Assembly (NCBI RefSeq): GCF_035083965.1
Contig: NC_089732.1
Location: 9,253,424-9,317,423, forward strand
Reading direction: 5' to 3'
Source of the DNA: Branchiostoma lanceolatum
Lineage: Eukaryota > Chordata > Leptocardii > Amphioxiformes > Branchiostomatidae
Length of the DNA: 64,000 nucleotides
Position 1 is the stretch's first letter. Every line of letters begins with the position of its first letter. Shown here piece by piece: positions 48,401 through 61,400 of the stretch. The notes beneath the pieces are model-generated. The model did no database searches. It had not been told where the DNA came from and saw only the letters and a program-made list of their open reading frames with translations. Both the position numbers and the translations under genes were made by a program.

Positions 48401-51004
48401 AAGGAGCGAAATAGTCGGCGGGATCAAGATGCGTGTTTTCCTGAGTGGGATGCCCGAGCTCCGTTTGGGACTGAATGACAAAGTCCTGTTTGAAATCACT
48501 GGCAGTAAGTAAAGTCTCTGCCTGGTGTGTTCATGTTCGTGGATATCTGACTGTCATTCCACTAATACAAACTGCTGGACTGATCTGGATAACAAGGTCT
48601 TGTGGCTGTGAAAATCAGAACTGTTCCGCTTTCCAAAGGGTAGTCTTGCTGTTTCATTCTTTGGAGCAATGGTCTGTAGATTCAATAGCTGTCCCTTCTG
48701 GCATAAAAGTGTTTTTCATCTGTTTTTCAAAGATGCTTGACGTTAAAGTGTCAACTGGTCCTATACTACTGCCTTTCTTGCATCTCACATGTGGTGTGTT
48801 ACATCTGTTTGTAGCAGACCTTTGGTCTTTTGCTGCATCCTTTGTGAGGGTTATACCTTCTGACTGGGTCATTTTTTGTGTCTGACATTAGGATGCTCGT
48901 TCACTTTGGCCGGGTTTGGGGGTAAAAAGAAAGAAAGATAAATGTAACAAAATTATTTCGAGTCCTGAAATCACATCACAGGTTCAGCCATGTTTATTTA
49001 CCTTGCATGTCTGCCCCCCTCCCCACCACGTACAGGAGGGAAGAGTAAGTCTGTAGAGCTGGAGGATGTGAAGTTCCACCAGTGCGTGCGTCTGTCCCGG
49101 TTTGAGAACGACCGCACCATTTCCTTCATCCCTCCCGATGGAGAGTTCGAGCTGATGTCATACAGACTCAACACACATGTATGTATTTGTTTCTCTGTTT
49201 CTATTACAATATTGGTTCAAAATTGCTTCATTGTGTGACAACACACCAGTTCGTTGTCTTCTTCTTCTTTGTTATATGTGTTTAACCTCATTAAGTTGAG
49301 GACTCCAAGCATGGTACATAAGACTTACACAAGACTGTAAGATGTTGATCTACTCACACCGGGATGGACCTAGAGATGGAACAAGCTGGGTAAAATACTG
49401 ATTGGGTTGAGTCATCGCACCGGGGCGTAAACTTGAAAAGTTTTCTCTAACATGCTCAAGGTGTGACTATTCTTCGTAACATGCATAAAAAGATACAAAA
49501 GTCACAGTCACAGTTCTATTTTTCCATCTTTTTGCTCTCTTACCCATTATCTCCAGGTAAAACCACTGATCTGGATCGAGTCCGTGATTGAGCGACATTC
49601 CCACTCTCGTGTGGAGTACATGATCAAGGCCAAGTCCCAGTTCAAGCGCCGATCGACTGCCAACAATGTGGAGATCATCATTCCCTGCCCGAGTGACGCC
49701 GACTCCCCCAAGTTCAAGACGACCGTAGGGAACGTGAAGTGGGTTCCGGAGAATAGTGCGATGGTTTGGTCAATCAAGTCCTTCCCAGTGAGTAACGGGA
49801 CATTTCTGATTATAGTATCCATGATTTTATTTCTCAAACTTTATCATACTGAGGCTAGACCAACAAGTCATCTGTATCAAACTAAATATCTTTTAAAACT
49901 TTTTAACCTGTGCCCTGCCAATGTACCCCTTTTGTATCAAATTTGTATTGATAACATGTTTAGACAGTAGGGAGAAGGTTAAAGTTATATGGAGAAGAAT
50001 ATCAATCTGAAACTTCTGGCAGCTTTTCAAATTTCAATTTCAGTGTTGATTACGGCCATAAAGCTTTGGAACTCCCTGTCACAAGACATTGTAACTCTCA
50101 AGGACAGACAAAAACTTGAGAACTGTATCAATCGCCACCTCAGTGAGACTGGTATGGGACAACTGCTAAGCTGAGGCACAGTGCAAGCATTAGAAAACAA
50201 ACCGTATTACCGTTAGCTAATTGACTAAACTTGTGTACTTGTATTGTCTGTCTCCCCAGGGAGGTAAGGAGTACCTGATGCGTGCACATTTCAACCTGCC
50301 GAGTGTGGAGAGAGAGGAGACAGAGGGACGGCCCCCCATCGCTGTCAAGTTCGAGATTCCCTACTTCACCACTTCTGGGATCCAGGTTAGTTCTTAGACC
50401 TTTTTTACCTTGTTTCTTGTAAATCATGGGAAATGTTTGTATAATTTACATGTAAAATGTACATGTCGTTCATGACACCAGAAGCTGCAAGGTTTTTCCT
50501 GCAATTGATATGGCCCAAGGTTATGTCACAAAAATGAGCTACAGAGACAATGATTGATAGCAGTATTTTGTAAGTTTTGACATCATAGAAACTCATCAGT
50601 AGAATCAACCAAACAGCATCAACCTTTTCACCTTCATTAGTTCATGATGAATTTTATTTTGGAATGTTTGTTGATAGTTTGTGGCTATGTATGTGGGTAA
50701 TGATGAAGCTTATTTTATATATTTTCAGGTTCGCTACTTGAAAATTATAGAGAAGAGTGGATACCAGGCACTTCCCTGGGTTAGGTACATCACACAAAAT
50801 GGAGGTGAGTCACTGTACTGTTACTGTTCTGATCTGCGTGCTTTCATGGTAAAGCTAATGAAAGCTAAAAGCTAGAAGATGAAATAGCCTTGATGACATC
50901 TTTATTCCATTATTTGATTTTATTGGTGTGGCTGACATATAGAAGTCCCATTGTACCTTTATCTTCTTGCTCTGTCCACAGATTATCAACTAAGAACCAG
51001 CTAG
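45473..51004 (+). CDS. AP1M1: AP-1 complex subunit mu-1 (clathrin adaptor medium chain)
   Basis: Medium subunit of the AP-1 adaptor, which recognises tyrosine-based sorting signals at the trans-Golgi network and endosomes. Exons: 45473-45514, 46143-46299, 46790-46857, 47244-47374, 47799-47943, then either 48220-48346 (6a) or 48378-48504 (6b), 49036-49178, 49557-49787, 50260-50385, 50729-50804, 50982-51004. With one version of exon 6 the sum is 1269 nt, or 422 aa, against 423 in mammals. The N-terminal longin-like half (about 1-140; YILDMKGK, EYFKELEEESIRDNFVIIYE) is followed by the mu-homology domain (about 168-422; AVSWRSEGIKYRKNEVFLDV, FIPPDGEFELMSYRLNTH, KFEIPYFTTSGIQVRYLKII). It ends GDYQLRTS. 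The start is the first ATG after the YY1-like site. Confidence 0.95.
46885..47135 (-). mobile_element. tRNA-derived SINE (minus orientation)
   Basis: On the minus strand, GGTTCGAATC (47111-47121) stands as B-box, followed by GCCCTTGGAAAGGCACTTTA, then ACAACTTTCCTAACC and GGGTACCTGACGTTGGTGGG. It ends in a GGGCTATGGGATTATC tail. Same family as 36490-36740. Intronic in AP1M1. Confidence 0.75.
48220..48346 (+). other. AP1M1: AP1M1 exon 6a (alternative exon)
   Basis: 127 nt, phase 0 at the acceptor and phase 1 at the donor (GGAA then GTAAGT). Encodes VSLNGHVLQSEIVGAIKMRV, then FLTGMPELRLGLNDKVLF and QNTG. The acceptor CCAAACGAG has a weak pyrimidine tract. It is a sequence-level duplicate of 6b, with 7 of 42 residues different. 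Confidence 0.9.
48378..48504 (+). other. AP1M1: AP1M1 exon 6b (alternative exon)
   Basis: 127 nt, with the same phases and donor (GGCA then GTAAGT) as 6a, and acceptor CACTTACAG. Encodes VSVNGVVLRSEIVGGIKMRV, then FLSGMPELRLGLNDKVLF and EITG. Many differences from 6a are at synonymous positions, so both versions have been under protein-level selection. Confidence 0.92.
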
Positions 51005-52253
51005 AGGGCAGAGAAGTCAACCCATCTACCACGTCTTAATACACAGCCAAGATAATGTGCAGATATTAGTAATGAATATTATGATGTTATATCTGTATGG
51101 ATCAACTTTATTTCAATATATGGTTGTCAGATTAGCCCAGATACTTTTGACAGATTAAGAATAATTGGTTTTAGAGATAGCCAAATGCTGACAATGGTAG
51201 GATTTATTAATATTGGGATATCTTACAACTATGACTGCTTGGTTATTGTAAACTATAAGTGTAATTTCTGTGAGATGTAATTGTATAAAAATTGGGTATC
51301 ATAATGTTTAAACACTTGTCTAGGATGGCTTTATTATCTTAAAATCGAACTATTTGCAACAAAACTATGACTGGGCGGATTTTTACTGAAGGATTTTGTT
51401 TTTCCTGCAAAGCATATATGTGAAAAGGCGTCGCTATGTACAAATGTACTACTATTCCATCAAACACAAGTTTAAAGTAACTTTTCAAACCATTGACATG
51501 GAATGTTTTTTGTAGTTTCCTGTCAAATGACAAAATTGATATGATTTTTGTGTTACTCTGTTATGTGTGTACTCTTGGCTTACTGCAACTAACCCATACA
51601 TTTCCTGACATGTTCAAATGCCTGTTATTTCGTGACAAACTTATATGCAACTACTTTGTAACTGAACCACTCTTGACTTCTAGAAAAGGCACATACACTT
51701 AATAAGATGAAAATTCTCTGGCAAACTGATATAATTATGAATGAAGATGTCCCCTTTTTTTAGTCATGATCAGCCAGATTTTTGCAATGACAAGTTACAA
51801 TAAATCATATCCTCTGCAACTTTGTCAGTCTCCTCTGTTTTGTGTGACAGTCATATTTGCATGGAAGCAGCAGTATCTCCCACTTCATCTGTAGATATAT
51901 TTAGGCATAGATTTATACATGTTGTAATGGCTGTGGCCATTATAATTAACATTTCTCAAACAACTTGCATCACATAGAAAAAGTATACTATTAAAGAGAT
52001 TGTCTTGAAATATTGCTGCTGAAGTACTTTTTCAGCTTTTAAAAGTATATTTGTATTTCCATTCTCTATTATAAAGTCAGACTCTTTTTTGTTAATATCA
52101 TACATAACCACTACAATTAACAAGACATCATTTCTAAAACAGAAGTATCGTTACACCTATTCAGAAACGTTTTCTATTTGCAAGGAGGTTTAAAATCTGA
52201 TTTTAAACCTTGCTATTTGGCTTCATTCCTAGTAAAGTTGATAGCGCCGCTTT
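51005..52253 (+). other. AP1M1 3' UTR and intergenic DNA
   Basis: AT-rich sequence following the AP1M1 stop. A canonical AATAAA lies at 51799-51804, about 800 nt after the stop. No coding sequence is seen. Confidence 0.6.
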
Positions 52254-52287
52254 GCATTCTGGGTAGTATGCATAACAAAATGGCGCG
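52254..52287 (+). promoter_or_regulatory. RAD54L promoter elements
   Basis: GCATTCTGGG at 52254-52263 resembles half of a ZNF143/THAP11-type site. AAAATGGCGCG at 52277-52287 resembles a YY1 or E2F-like site, and TAGCGCCGC lies just upstream. These are suitable for a cell-cycle-linked repair gene. Inferred from motif similarity only. Confidence 0.4.
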
Positions 52288-52460
52288 TGTTTCGAAGAGA
52301 AGAATAGTTCACTCGTAGTTCATTCGAGGAGATTCTCCGACAGTTTGCTGTGTAAACGAACCGTAGATGGCTTGCATACATAGTATATAGTCCTCTACAC
52401 CCCTGGAGAAGATTTTACACTTCTTTGGGATATCTAAAGCTGATTTGTGTCCACGGAAAT

Positions 52461-55400
52461 ATGGTGAGTTTACCGCAAATCGTGGGGAGGGGGGCACGAT
52501 TATATGATAATTTTGCTAGGAAAGTATGGAGCTGTTGTGACGTCTTTCTCCATTCTCTCCAACAAAACCTTACAGTTTTGAAGTAAGGATGTGTTGTAAA
52601 ACACTACCATGACCCAATGATTTTTATATAACGGTCCACAAGAAAAATATGAGGGTATAACTTGTTCCTGCTACTTGGGTGGAAAACATAATTTGTGCTG
52701 AAAATTTATGTCCCAACTCCCGTGTCTTCAGAGACGTAGCCAGGCTCCCAGCCAGGTGGCTGCAGCCAAACGTAAGCCTGGGGAGGATGCTGATGAAGAC
52801 TGGAGACCAAACAAGGTGGGTCTCAGATAGAGAGTGACTTGTATTATGATAAACAGATTTGGTAATTTATGGCACTGAATAATTTTGTGGGTTACTAGTA
52901 ATGATGCAAAGAAGAATTTATCGGTGGAGTCAATTCTGCAACATTTGCATCTATAAATAAACAACCCATTCATGCTTAAAAGCTAATGCAATTAATAGTA
53001 ATCAATTAACCAAAATTTAATGGTCCTTGAAGAATTGAAGGGGGTGACGTGTCTGCATGGGGTGTCCCGACAATGCTTTACAATGAATTCAAAAGAACCC
53101 CCCTGTGTTACGCTAAAATCAAGGAAGGAAATTACGCAAAATTTGGTTGCCTCGCTACGAATTATGTGTATAACTAGACAGCTTACCCTACGAATTACAG
53201 GCAATCAAAATAGGCTGGCTCCGCCTTACGGAAAAGAGCATGCAGACCCTCATTGAAATAGCTATTCTATTTGCAGTTGCTAATTGCACTACGTCATATC
53301 AATGACATTCTAACTTCTTCGATCTTAATTATTCTCACTCCACAGGTTGCCAAGAGGAACAAAGCCAAGTCCGATGATTCTCCTTCAAGTCAGTTCATGT
53401 CGCCATACCGACGACCTCTGACCCCCATCACTAATCAGTCCCGCTTCCCTGACTCCTCATCGCATGTGAGTACCAGTCTGTCATAGATTTGAAGGTTTTG
53501 AATCAGAGTTTTAAATTCTCTTCTATATGCACAACATTTAAAACAAAATCTATTGATAAAATCATAAAGCTCAAGACAAGTGACATTAATTCTGTGTGAT
53601 CAGTATGTTTGCAGTAAAATATTTTAGTTGGGTAAAACTTAAGCGTGGTATGTTATTCCTTGTTCCTGTCTCATCGCTGTATTCTGTCCATACAGGAGGC
53701 CTTCATTAGATCAATCCTGTCCAAACCCTTCAAGATCCCCATCCCGAATTACAAAGGTAATTTTAGTAAAGGGAAACTTACAAGTCATATCACAAATCTG
53801 TTTTACAAGAGAAATGTACATGTAATGCCTGATGAAATGTAGTTGTCTGGAAGACTTACATAAAAATACCAATCTACTTGAATAGAAACTTGTCAAAAAT
53901 AGCATCATTCGCAGTATTATGGTGAAAAGTTAATTTGTATTTATCATGTATCCAGGTCCTACTCTAAAAGGATCGCTAGGCGTCCGCAGACAGGGTACTC
54001 GGCGGGCGCTTCATGATCCTGAAGAGGAGGGAGCTCTGGTTCTGTACCACCCTCCACCGCTGTCAGCACAGGAGGCACTTAAAGTAGACCTGTGAGTTGT
54101 CACATCTATTTACCTGTTTACTGGTTCAGCTGAATCATCAAATAACAGCCAGGGCTGTCCCTGTTTTGAACAACACAGCAGCACCTTCTAACTAAGCTGT
54201 CCAACAAGTCAGAAGCTGTTATAGATATTAGAAAGCGATGACACTGACACTGAAATTTTTTAAACGGGATAGATTGTTTGAACTGAAACTATTAAAAAAT
54301 CTACAAGTGAATTACAAAAGAAGGTAAATACTTAAGGCAGTAAGGCTATACAAGTAAAATAACTTGTGTGTTATCATTTTTGTATACTAGTACATTTGTA
54401 TTATGAATTCTTGTATGCCGATCATATCTGTGATGTTGCTGGAGAGACCTACCGTATACAGTCAATACTAATCATTCTTTCATTTTTTTGTTTGTTTAGA
54501 GAGAAGCATCCTGTCCATGGTACGTGTTATTCTTCTCTTTTTGCTACATTTAACAGACTGGTTTAACCCTTCAAATTTAACACAAACTGTACATGTTGTT
54601 CAAAACTTTGCTACATGTATATCCTGCATGTACTAGCTTTTTGCACCTGATTTGTTAATGTATAATAATGTAAACAATGTTTTTGTGCACTAAGTCGTAG
54701 TCTTGTAGACATTTGTATCTCGTGAGATTGAACTGTCAGTACATTTAAAGAATAAGATGAATAACCAGCTTGTCTCCCCACAGTTGTTGTAGACCCGGTC
54801 CTGTGTGGTGTACTGAGACCTCACCAGAGGGAGGGGGTGAAGTTCATGTGGGACTGTGTGACAGGGGAGAGGATCCCAGGCAGTCAGGGGTGCATCATGG
54901 CTGATGAAATGGTAAAGCAGATCTTTATATGTTGTACCTAATCTAAATATGCAGTTTTTAATGGAGCAAAGATGGCATATGTTTTTCCTAATGTCTATAA
55001 CGTTACACCCTTGTGATCACAATAAGCCTTCTGCCATAAAGCAATTGGTTTTCCTACAACACTAAAATCATGAAAAAGACTAGGACTATGTTATCAAACA
55101 TGTATTATTTTCTTTTCTCCAGGGTTTAGGCAAGACTCTTCAATGTATCACTCTCCTCTGGACACTACTGGTAAGTGTTTTGTTTTACAATGAATGTTCT
55201 AAACGAAAATGAAGTTTGATGTTCAAGATCTTATGACAACTTTTTTGAAACGGTTTTAGACCTATGAAATCATTGTACTGGTATATATGAAGACGATATC
55301 CACACATTCCTTTGCTTACCTTTTACTCACATTTTTCTTGTATTTTTTTTTAACAGAAACAAAGCCCTGATGGTAAGTACTGTTTACACTTAGCTGTTGA

Positions 55401-58400
55401 TTAGCTTTTTTTGTCTTTCTGTGTTAGGAGAATGTTTTGACAAATATTTGTAGTAATAATGACATTCAACCTTTCAATTTCTTGTCTAAACCACAGCCAA
55501 ACCAACAATAGATAAAGCCATAGTTGTCACACCATCCAGTTTAGTCAAGGTATGTTGATTTTTTTCTCTTTGATAGAATTGTATGCTGTTTTCCTGACAA
55601 TGAAATATGATCAGCTTTTTTTGTTTTAGTGAAATTTTACAGTAGAGTGTACAATGTTTCTCTAGACAAAATGTGTATAAATTGTCACTTATGTGTGCCA
55701 ATTGCTTGTTGTATCATTTCACTAATAATGTTGTACAAAACCTTTCATGTAGAGTCAATTCCATGTCACCGAGAGGGTTTTCAGATGATATTGCTAATAA
55801 GTTTGAACAATTTTAGAGAAAAGACTATTTCAGTCAAAATAATTTCAGACCGTTCAAACAATTAGAAATGAAAGTTTGAACATGTTTGAACTCATCTCTA
55901 TATTTTGGAAATATTATGAAAGTATTTGCACAAATATCTCTTTATTTAGAACAGTTTTCAAACATCTGTGTGATTGTTCTACTGTTGGAACATGTTCCAA
56001 CATTTTGCATCATTCTCAAAATGGTAGATTTGGGTTATTGCCCCCATAAAAGTAGGTGCTAATCACGCTCTATTGTCTGCCTCTGTATATTTTTAGATTT
56101 CACGTCTGGACACTGGCAACTCTTTTGTCTATAAGTGTCTATTCATGGCACCTAGGCCTAATCCCCTATACTTTGGAGGGATCTGTGAATTGCCCTGTTC
56201 CCAGCCCACTGACCCAGTTATATCATATTTGTAGAATGTTGGAACATGTTCAAACAAATGATCAATCTATGTTGTAACAGTTTGGAAACTAATACAAATA
56301 ATGTGTTCAATGTTGGAAATTTGTTTAACCTGTTGGAACACAGCAAAAAATAGTTAGAACATCAAATAAATGTTGGAAATTGTTCTTAACAGTTACTTAT
56401 CTCACATAGATTGTTACAAAGGTTGTGTAAATGTTAGAACAAAAGGCAACAAACACCCTCTCGGTAATGTCGAATTGACTCTAGTTCATGGCTAGTAGTA
56501 CATGTTGCATCTGTGTCAAGGGTATTCTGTAGCTCTTTACAACAAAAGGTCTTTTGCTTGGTTATCCATTATAATCTGGCAATGATGACCTAACCTTTAG
56601 CACTCTAAAGTAGCTGTTTCGCACTCAATTCCCTATTGGTTTCAGAGTAAAAAAAGAAACATAAAAAGATTTACTTCTTTACCTTCCCCAGAACTGGTAC
56701 AACGAAATCAACAAGTGGCTGGGCACCAGGGTCAACGCCCTCGCTATCGATTCCGGCTCCAAGGACCAGATAGACAGGAATCTTGGTATGTCAAGACTTA
56801 TTGTAAAATGTGAAGTGCGAAATACTATGTAAAGTCAAATGTTTTTGTTTTCAAAGTTTGATATAGAGTAAAACAGTCAAATCATTTCTTACTACATGTA
56901 CTGTTTTATCAATTGAACTAAATTTAACTAAAATCAGGAGTCCCTGATAAAATTGATTTCTTCAACAATATGATTGGCTGATAACTGCTGGATTGTGGCT
57001 TTCTGAGTATCTAAGAAAATAACTGTACATGTAATCTGTGGTACTAGTAATTGGGTACAGTGCACTACTTCTCTCATGTGCAAAATCAAGAGAATGCAGT
57101 ATTCTTTCTGCTAACAATTTCCATGTATTTCTTTCCATTTGCAGACAGTTTCATGTCGCAGCAGGGCCGCCGTGTTTCCTCCCCCATCCTCATCATCTCC
57201 TATGAAACATTCCGTCTCCACGCTGCTGTTCTACACAGGGGGCCAATCGGACTGGTCCTCTGTGATGAGGTACAAATCATTTCTATGTTTCCCCCCAAAC
57301 AAACTACATGTACATAATCAGAAAACAACTCAGGGGATGGAAAGTTGGTCTGTGTCACAGTGTGTGGACTGGTGGTCACTATATACAGGATTCTTAATGC
57401 TTGTGTCAGTGTGAAAAATGACTAAGGGACCACCAAAATGTGGTCACATTGGCCATGGTGGTCATTATGTGGTGGTGGTCACTTGTGCAGGTTAGACTGT
57501 TCTGTATATCAATTGCCAGGTGGTCCCTATGTAGAGATGGTCACTTGTACAGGTTAGACTGTATATCAGCTGTGTTTGATGCTCTTGTTCTTTGAACCAA
57601 AACAATGATTGCCATTACATAAACTTAGTGGGGAAATTGAGACATTCAGTACCTATCTCTTTCAATGACTACAACAGTATTAGGAAACAACAGGTTGTTA
57701 ATGCATTGGTAAATGGACTTTAAGAAAATGTCGTGGAGAGGAATGTTCTGCATTTGCTTGCAAAAGTTCAGTTTTTAGTAACTAGTGTTTTCTCCTTACC
57801 CAGGGCCACCGTCTGAAGAACTGTGAGAACCTTACGTACCAGGCGCTGAGTGGGCTGAAGTGCAGGAGACGGGTGCTGCTGTCAGGCACACCCATCCAGA
57901 ACGACCTGCTCGAGTACTTCAGTCTCGTGCACTTTGTCAACACTGGCATCCTCGGTAGGTGTAGGGGATTGAAATACCGTGGGCATATACACTTTTGTGC
58001 ATGCTGTGCACCTAATTGTTGACTGTGAGTGCACTGGTGCACCTACTTGTGTAGGGTCTACAACTTAATACAAGTAGGTATTACGAAAACTTTGTATACT
58101 AGTATACAGCACATACTTAACAAGTATGAGAAAAATTATGAAAACTTGGTCATGTTTAAAATTTTGATGTTAGCAATATAATTTCAAATTCAAGCTATGA
58201 TGAGAGGGAGTAAAGTTTGTTACAATGTTTTGGACTTTGCTACTTTTTTACTTTATCATATTTTATGTTCAGTTGGGTGAACTCAAAATATCAGATCTGT
58301 TCAATAGTTTCAGGTTGGTAAATAAATGAATGAATGGACTGTTAAGTTCTTTGTTGCACAACCAAAACAATTAACCTGCAAATGTTTCGGTAGTCCTACT

Positions 58401-61400
58401 AGCCACCTTCTTCTGAGCAATAATGCCAACTGAAACATTTGGCAGTATTATTTTGTTCCATTGTTCCTTGATTAGAAGTGAACCTTCATACTCATCATAA
58501 GAAACTCTGATGTATTGGACCTTTCAGGCACAGCACAAGAGTTCAAGAAGCGTTTTGAGACGCCCATCTTACGTGGTCGAGATGCAAGCGCCTCGGATAA
58601 GGACCAGAAGAGGGGAGAAGAAAAACTCAAGGAGGTAATCTAACAAGATCTGAAAAGTTGCTTTCACACAATCCTCTACATTCCATTCCTGGTCTTCACT
58701 TAGATATGTCTTTGACGTGAATATGACTTTAAATAATTATTTCTTTTTTTCTGTTAACAGCTGTTGGACATCGTTGACCGCTGCATCATCAGGAGGACAG
58801 CCTCTATCCTGTCCAAGTACCTGCCAGTTAAAAGTATGCACAACTAGACATTCTATGGATAACAAAGTTCTCTGTACACAGCAAATGAGTTACTAGTACT
58901 AGTAGTACAGTATTATCTGGCTGATGTTTCGGTGGCAGTCTGTCACCTTCCTCATGGCAATATTGACTGGTTCTACTTAATACTGCAGCTAGGTGTCACT
59001 GTTGCAATGTGGGGAATACAGTTTATATTCCTCTCCATAGACATTCTTTGTTAGCTGTTAATCAGCAAAAGATTTCTAGTAGTGCTTTGTTGAAGGCAAA
59101 TAAGAATAAGATCCAACGAATTTGAATTCTGAAGTGATTTTAGTTGTCGAACTGGAATGGAAACTTTTTGAGGTGACAAGAGAATGTATGAGTCAGATGT
59201 TTTATTTTTTAGCATTTGCGATGAGATCGGTTGTTTAGCTATGTCACATGGGTTCTCTTCTCCTCTGTAGTTGAGCAGGTGGTTTGTTGTCGACTGACAC
59301 CCCTGCAGACTGCCCTGTACAAGCACATGGTACAGTCCAAACTGGTGCAGGCTCAACTGGACAAGTCCAAGTCAGGGAAGGTGACGGGGTCCGCATTTAC
59401 TGCCATCACTCAGCTGAAGAAACTTTGCAACCGTGAGTATTAATACCAATATACTAGTATAACAATTCTTCAGATTACAAACTGCTATCTTTACAATCGG
59501 TGTTTTCACCATTGTTGGTTTATTGGTTGGTTTATCCAATAGTTTTAGTTAGTTTTTTATGTGTGAGAGGGGGCTTGGCCCAAGTCATGATAAAAGTATG
59601 ACTGCCCTAGCAAATTCCTCTCAAACTGCAGTTTACAAGCAGGTGACTTCTGCAAAGCAAAATATTGCCAAGAGAAATTTTCTAAATTTACTGTCAACTT
59701 TGTCAAGCGTTGGCTTCCTAATCCTAATTATGCAATTTTTTCTTCTAACAGATCCTTCATTGATTTACGAGAAATGTCTGGAGGGTGACGAAGGATTAGA
59801 TGGAGCTCTGGATCTGTTCCCATCTAACTACAGTCCCAAACACATCCAGCCAGAACTGTCAGGTAAGGGTGTTGTTATTGTACTTACCTGTTTTAACTAA
59901 AGAAATAAATGAAAATGAAAGTGATAGAGTGAAAGTGATCTCAAACTAGTTTAGCTCAATTAATCTCTACTTCAGTGTGCTTAAGAGGAAAACCCAATTG
60001 TTTTGATCCTCAGGTAAGATGCTGGTGTTGGACTACATCCTGGCCATGACCAAGACTAAAACCTCGGACAAGGTGGTCCTGGTCTCCAACTACACACAGA
60101 CACTGGACCTGTTTGAGAAGCTATGCCGATCCAGAGGGTAGGTCATGGTGCTTATTCCTAGTTGCTTTAAAAATTGTTTGCTATCCGCTAGTCCCTCTAC
60201 CTGAGAGGGCAAGGCAGACAGGTAAAAAGATGACCAATTTAAAATTGATACTCACATGAATACCTCTATCTGATTGCAGCTACCTGTATGTGCGTCTGGA
60301 TGGATCTATGACTATCAAGAAAAGGGCAAAGGTCGTGGAGAGGTTTAACAACCCCAGTGTGAGTACTTTTGAGCAACTTTTGATGAACAAAAAAAGCATT
60401 GTACATTGTATGTGCAAAGAAGCTGTCAGACTTGAGCTTACAGAATCATTTTCAGCCTGGCGTAAAAGTCTTAGTGATAGAAAGACTTCAATGTTTGTAC
60501 TAAGTAACTTAATTGACATGTTTTAAGTTTTTTGTTTGCCAATGATTTGTCGATTGACTTTCTCAGTTTATCATCAAATTAAGCATTGCGTACAGGATAG
60601 GACCTACTTTGTCAAAAAAATTTAAGGGTAGTCCCGTAGCCTTTTTGAGGCTGTAGGTGCAGTGGGCTGTTATCCACTGTGTCTAGGGCACGGTATCTGA
60701 ATGGAGAAGCCATCTCTCTCCTTCCACCGTCTTTTACCTCCCCAACTTAAGTCCTATTTTGTACAAACTAATTTACCTGTATATCTGATCCATTTGTCTA
60801 TTGTTCTTCTTTATCCACAGAGCCCTGAGTTCATTTTCATGTTGAGTAGTAAGGCAGGAGGGTGTGGGCTGAACCTGATTGGTGCTAACAGACTCGTGAT
60901 GTTCGACCCTGACTGGAACCCAGCCAATGACGAGCAGGCCATGGCGCGGGTGTGGCGCGACGGCCAGAAGAAACAGTGTTTTATCTACAGACTACTCGCA
61001 GTGAGTATTATCCAATGAATATGAAGGCAAGGAACCATAGATTTAAGTTTGGGTCATAATGAAATCTTACTTATGAACCTGTAAATATCTTCTCTGTCAT
61101 GACCAGTGGAAGAATAGCTCCCTATGTCTCACAAGGGACGAAGAGGATAAGTGAGTAAGTAAGTTTACAATGCATTGTAATGAGTTTGCAGTGAGAGATC
61201 CCTGCGAAGAAGTGCAAACTTAATTGGGATGACTGGTCCTTTGTTTCCAGACTGGTACGATAGAGGAGAAGATATTCCAGCGGCAGGCGCACAAGAAGGC
61301 GCTGAGCAGCTGTGTGGTGGATCAGGAGGAGGACGTAGATCGGCACTTCTCATTGGACGAGCTGCGGGATCTCTTCCCGTTAAACGAGGACACCATCAGC

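Noticed and set aside
48220..48504. Both AP1M1 exon 6 copies used together, or one being a dead exon
   Set aside because: Joint inclusion would shift the frame and would require splicing a 31-nt intron. Both copies have open frames, matching phases, good donors and mainly conservative or silent differences.
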